6,482 bases of DNA, from contig CANINJ010000112.1 of assembly GCA_947468985.1 (NCBI GenBank), positions 1 to 6,482 on the forward strand. The letters are read 5' to 3'. Both the position numbers and the translations under genes were made by a program. The DNA is from Bacteroidota bacterium (GTDB lineage Bacteria > Bacteroidota > Bacteroidia > Flavobacteriales > Flavobacteriaceae). Below are positions 5,948-6,482 of the stretch, piece by piece. Position 1 is the first letter of the stretch. Each line of letters begins with the position of its first letter. Under the pieces are notes generated by a model. That model was not told where the DNA came from. It did no database searches and saw nothing but the letters and a program-made list of their open reading frames with translations.

Positions 5948-6482
5948 CTATTTTCTAATAATTTTCACTTGGGAATCGTTAGTCAATTTTATAATTGTCG
6001 ATGGCTTTCCTCCAATTTTATCGCGGTGCAAATTTACAACATAGTCCACACCTTTAATAATTTCTGGGCTAATATCTTTGAAGGCAATCGGCGTGGGTTG
6101 CCCCGAAATATTAGCAGAAGTGGAAACTAATGGTTTTCTCATTTTTTCCATTAATTTAAAGCAAAAAGGCTCTTTTACTATTCTAATTCCTAACGATTTG
6201 TCCTGCGAAATCAAATTTGCCGCTACATTTCTTGGATTGTCTAAAATTAGTGTTGTTGGATTTTCGGATAAATCTATTAATTGCCAAGCTACTTCAGGAA
6301 TGTCTTTAAAAACATTGTACATCATTTTTTCGCCATTCATCAGCACAATCATACTTTGAGTTTCTGATCTTTGCTTGAGATTATAGATTTTGGCAACGGC
6401 TTCAGGATTTGTAGCATCGCAACCAATTCCCCAAACCGTATCTGTTGGATAAAGTATAATTCCGCCTTCTTTTATGATTTCG
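5948..6482 (-). CDS. tsaC: Threonylcarbamoyl-AMP synthase, TsaC/Sua5/YwlC family (5' partial)
   Basis: The enzyme makes threonylcarbamoyl-AMP from threonine, bicarbonate and ATP, the first step of the t6A modification at position 37 of tRNAs that read ANN codons. The frame is open to the right window edge, so the start is missing; 177 residues are visible and probably about ten are lost. Seen: EGGIILYPTDTVWGIGCDA (visible residues 5-23), the YrdC-type nucleotide-binding entry; IYNLKQRSETQSMIVLM with the K-x-R element (about 32-48); PTTLILDNPRNVA in the middle; STSANISGQPTP (120-131), the family signature; and GGKPSTIIKL near the end. The protein stops soon after, so it is the short TsaC form without the extra Sua5 C-terminal domain. 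An internal ATG at 6352 lies after the PTDTVWGIG motif and is not the real start. It is the first gene in a same-strand run with GxxExxY and cca. Confidence 0.94.
   Translation of the reverse strand, partial: EIIKEGGIILYPTDTVWGIGCDATNPEAVAKIYNLKQRSETQSMIVLMNGEKMMYNVFKDIPEVAWQLIDLSENPTTLILDNPRNVAANLISQDKSLGIRIVKEPFCFKLMEKMRKPLVSTSANISGQPTPIAFKDISPEIIKGVDYVVNLHRDKIGGKPSTIIKLTNDSQVKIIRK

Noticed and set aside
6078..6359. Plus-strand ORF of 93 codons
   Set aside because: It is antisense to tsaC, whose conserved motifs are in the other strand; no family features are seen.

Overview
The window looks like a chromosomal stretch from a member of the Bacteroidota, most likely Flavobacteriaceae and Flavobacterium-like. 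The evidence is strongly AT-rich DNA, A-rich start contexts without Shine-Dalgarno motifs, one TAnnTTTG-type promoter box, and protein types such as 2TM-domain proteins, LytTR two-component pairs and a COX15-type heme A synthase. No rRNA, tRNA, CRISPR array or classical insertion sequence was seen. No intergenic gap exceeds 100 bases.

Left part, + strand (1-2043): a LytS/YehU-type sensor histidine kinase, cut by the left window edge, whose C-terminus is fused in frame to a 2TM membrane domain. It is followed by a stand-alone 2TM protein and a LytTR response regulator. Gaps of 17 and 30 bases suggest one operon forming a membrane-linked two-component circuit.

Middle part, - strand (2136-3975): heme A synthase (ctaA, COX15 type) followed 43 bases downstream by a CDP-alcohol phosphatidyltransferase. 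They converge on the LytTR gene across a 92-base AT-rich gap (2044-2135) with no convincing terminator.

Right part, - strand (4064-6482): in transcription order, threonylcarbamoyl-AMP synthase (tsaC, 5' end outside the window), a small GxxExxY-family protein, and the CCA-adding tRNA nucleotidyltransferase (cca). The flanking genes both serve tRNA maturation.

The GxxExxY gene is tightly bracketed by a 20-bp inverted repeat matching at 19 of 20 positions (5489-5508 and 5908-5927), giving a compact 439-bp unit that looks inserted between tsaC and cca. The left repeat carries the most plausible start codon of cca (a GTG), so the unit seems to have become part of the cca gene's 5' end. This is the most interesting item in the window.
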